Source of the DNA: Bacteroidaceae bacterium
GTDB lineage: Bacteria; Bacteroidota; Bacteroidia; Bacteroidales; Bacteroidaceae
Reading direction: 5' to 3'
Assembly (NCBI GenBank): GCA_017429945.1
Contig: JAFRNY010000053.1
Span: forward strand, 1 to 36,543
DNA: 36,543 nt
The notes beneath the pieces were generated by a model. That model had not been told where the DNA came from. It saw nothing but the letters and a program-made list of their open reading frames with translations, and did no database searches. Position 1 is the stretch's first letter. Every line of letters starts with the position of its first letter. This document shows, piece after piece, positions 35,504 to 36,543 of this stretch. The position numbers and the translations under genes are program-made.

Positions 35504-36034
35504 TCAGCGCAGGCGGTCGAGCGAGCGTACGAGCATCTCGTCTTTAAGGATGGCACGGAACGCCAAATAGCCGCAGATGCAGGCTATGGCTGGCAGCGCG
35601 GCCCAGGGCGTGGGACGGAAGTCGAGGTTGAGGTCCTTGGGCAGTATGAATGCGAAAGCCGTGTAGACGGCGTACCATCCCAAGATGAGAATGTTGCAGA
35701 GCATCACCAGCCGCGACTGCACCAGCCGCTGCTTGAAGATGAAGATGCTGAAGGCCATGCCGGCAGTAGCTATCAGCAGCACGGCGAAGAGGGCCCAGGG
35801 CGTAAAGAGGTGGTGGCCGGCAGCTTCAGCTGCCAGCACGGGCTCTTCACCTGCGGGTTGAGGCTGTGTCAGCGTGTCGCCTATCTGCGAGGGCAGGTGT
35901 ATCCAGAGGTTGTAGAGCGTAGCCATAGGCTCGCCCGTCTGTGGTGCCACGAACTGTCCGATGGGCAGGCAGAGGCAAGCCGTCAGAGCCACAATAGCTA
36001 CGAGCAGATAGATTGTCTGAATGCGTTGAATCAT
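35504..36034 (-). CDS. DUF4293 membrane protein
   Basis: The 176-residue protein has four predicted transmembrane helices: IYLLVAIVALTACLCLPI, PWALFAVLLIATAGMAFSIF, MLCNILILGWYAVYTAFAF and PWAALPAIACICGYLAFRAI. A soluble loop separates the first and second helices, and the tail DEMLVRSLDRLR is basic. The start MIQRIQTIYLL is typical of the DUF4293 family, which is found beside the omega-subunit gene across Bacteroidetes. The function is unknown. It begins 12 bp after the rpoZ stop. Confidence 0.88.
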   Translation of the reverse strand: MIQRIQTIYLLVAIVALTACLCLPIGQFVAPQTGEPMATLYNLWIHLPSQIGDTLTQPQPAGEEPVLAAEAAGHHLFTPWALFAVLLIATAGMAFSIFIFKQRLVQSRLVMLCNILILGWYAVYTAFAFILPKDLNLDFRPTPWAALPAIACICGYLAFRAILKDEMLVRSLDRLR

Positions 36035-36046
36035 AGCGTTCAGGGC

Positions 36047-36385
36047 TTAATAATCTTCTTCCTCGTTGTCCTTGGCGGGATTGCGATAGTAGATCTTGCC
36101 ATCGCGGAATTCCTGTGTAGCGATGAGGCTGGGCTTAGGCATCTTCTCGTAGAAGCGGCTGATCTCAATCTGTTCGCGGTTCTCGAACACCTCGTCGAGG
36201 TTGTCGCTCGTCGAAGCGAACTCCTGCAGCTTCTTGGAGATTTCGCTCTTGAGGTCTGCCGAGATCTGGTTGGCGCGCTTGGCGATGATTGCTACGCTCT
36301 CGTAGATGTTGCCTGTGTCTTCGCAGAGCTCCATGATGTTCTGCGTGACGGTGTTGGTGGGTGCGTTTGACTTTTTGTAATCCAT
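36047..36385 (-). CDS. rpoZ: RNA polymerase omega subunit (Bacteroidetes type)
   Basis: The 112-residue small subunit assists assembly of RNA polymerase through the beta-prime subunit. Family-typical features are the start MDYKKSNAPTNTVTQNIMEL, NIYESVAIIAKRANQIS (the conserved omega helix), EVFENREQIEISRFYEKMPK and the end IYYRNPAKDNEEEDY. Length is normal. It leads a minus-strand operon with DUF4293, the periplasmic-binding-fold protein and the PorT-like barrel. Upstream of the start codon lies a heptamer array rather than a recognisable promoter. Confidence 0.93.
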   Translation of the reverse strand: MDYKKSNAPTNTVTQNIMELCEDTGNIYESVAIIAKRANQISADLKSEISKKLQEFASTSDNLDEVFENREQIEISRFYEKMPKPSLIATQEFRDGKIYYRNPAKDNEEEDY

Positions 36386-36424
36386 ATTATAAACACGGCC
36401 TGAGGCCGTAATTGAATGTTTCTA

Positions 36425-36543
36425 TTTGAACTTTAAACTTTGAACATTGAACGTTGAACTTTGAACGTTGAACATTGCGCTCGGCTTTGCCGCTTCGCTC
36501 TGCGAAGAACTTTGAACTTTCAATTTTCAATTTTCAATTTTCA
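36425..36543. repeat. Tandem 7-bp arrays (TTTGAAC/GTTGAAC then TTTCAAT) upstream of rpoZ, interrupted by hairpins
   Basis: Eight units (TTTGAAC, TTTAAAC, TTTGAAC, ATTGAAC, GTTGAAC, TTTGAAC, GTTGAAC, ATTGCGC) run 36425-36480. A 27-bp GC-rich insert with two hairpins (CGGC-TTT-GCCG and CTTCGC-TCT-GCGAAG) interrupts. The array then resumes as TTTGAAC and TTTCAAT x3 plus TTTCA to the window edge, so it continues outside. Confidence 0.85.

Overview
The window looks like a chromosomal segment of a gut- or rumen-type Bacteroidales bacterium, most plausibly Prevotellaceae or a close relative. Supporting signs are SusC/SusD and TonB-receptor/DUF4249 pairs, a type IX secretion type-B sorting domain, the Bacteroidetes omega subunit next to DUF4293, the TTTG-N19-TAnnTTTG promoter type, no obvious Shine-Dalgarno sites, and coding sequence rich in G/C-ending codons. 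I see no tRNA, rRNA, CRISPR array, prophage or transposase gene. The species cannot be named from the sequence alone.

Layout. 1-450: a hairpin-rich repeat, a terminator and the leader of a secreted GH27 alpha-galactosidase (451-2652). 2830-6226: a TonB-dependent receptor and a DUF4249 lipoprotein, 4 bp apart. 6227-7313: about 1.1 kb without genes, holding a terminator, a roughly 530-bp inverted-repeat element and a tandem heptamer array. 7314-13314 (minus strand): uvrA, a T9SS type-B cargo protein, pfkA and a DUF308 membrane protein. 13536-17535 (plus): a Nif3-family protein, a coiled-coil/zinc-ribbon protein and ribosomal protein S1. 17856-18746: a secreted protein with a Ser/Thr/Arg-rich tail. 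19050-25223: a 2057-residue modular secreted protein. 25433-33511: an apparent operon with its own promoter, encoding a small secreted protein, SusC, SusD, a surface lipoprotein and an M64-type metallopeptidase. 33620-36385 (minus): rpoZ, DUF4293, a periplasmic-binding-fold protein and a PorT-like beta-barrel.

How the genes fit together. The GH27 enzyme would release alpha-galactose. The SusCD/M64 operon looks like a protein or glycopeptide capture-and-digest system. The minus-strand clusters and the nif3/zinc-ribbon/rpsA group are housekeeping genes.

The most unusual content is repetitive DNA. (1) uvrA carries two in-frame insertions, about 78 and 42 codons, made of GC-rich palindromic elements. 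Removing both leaves 939 residues, the usual UvrA length. A relative of the first element sits between nif3 and the zinc-ribbon gene. (2) At least nine intergenic sites carry tandem arrays of 7-bp (sometimes 8-bp) units with different unit sequences, the longest being 20 units in perfect register. They lie at gene edges, supply stop codons for two genes and create false N-terminal extensions in two others. They are absent from the SusCD and large secreted-protein region.
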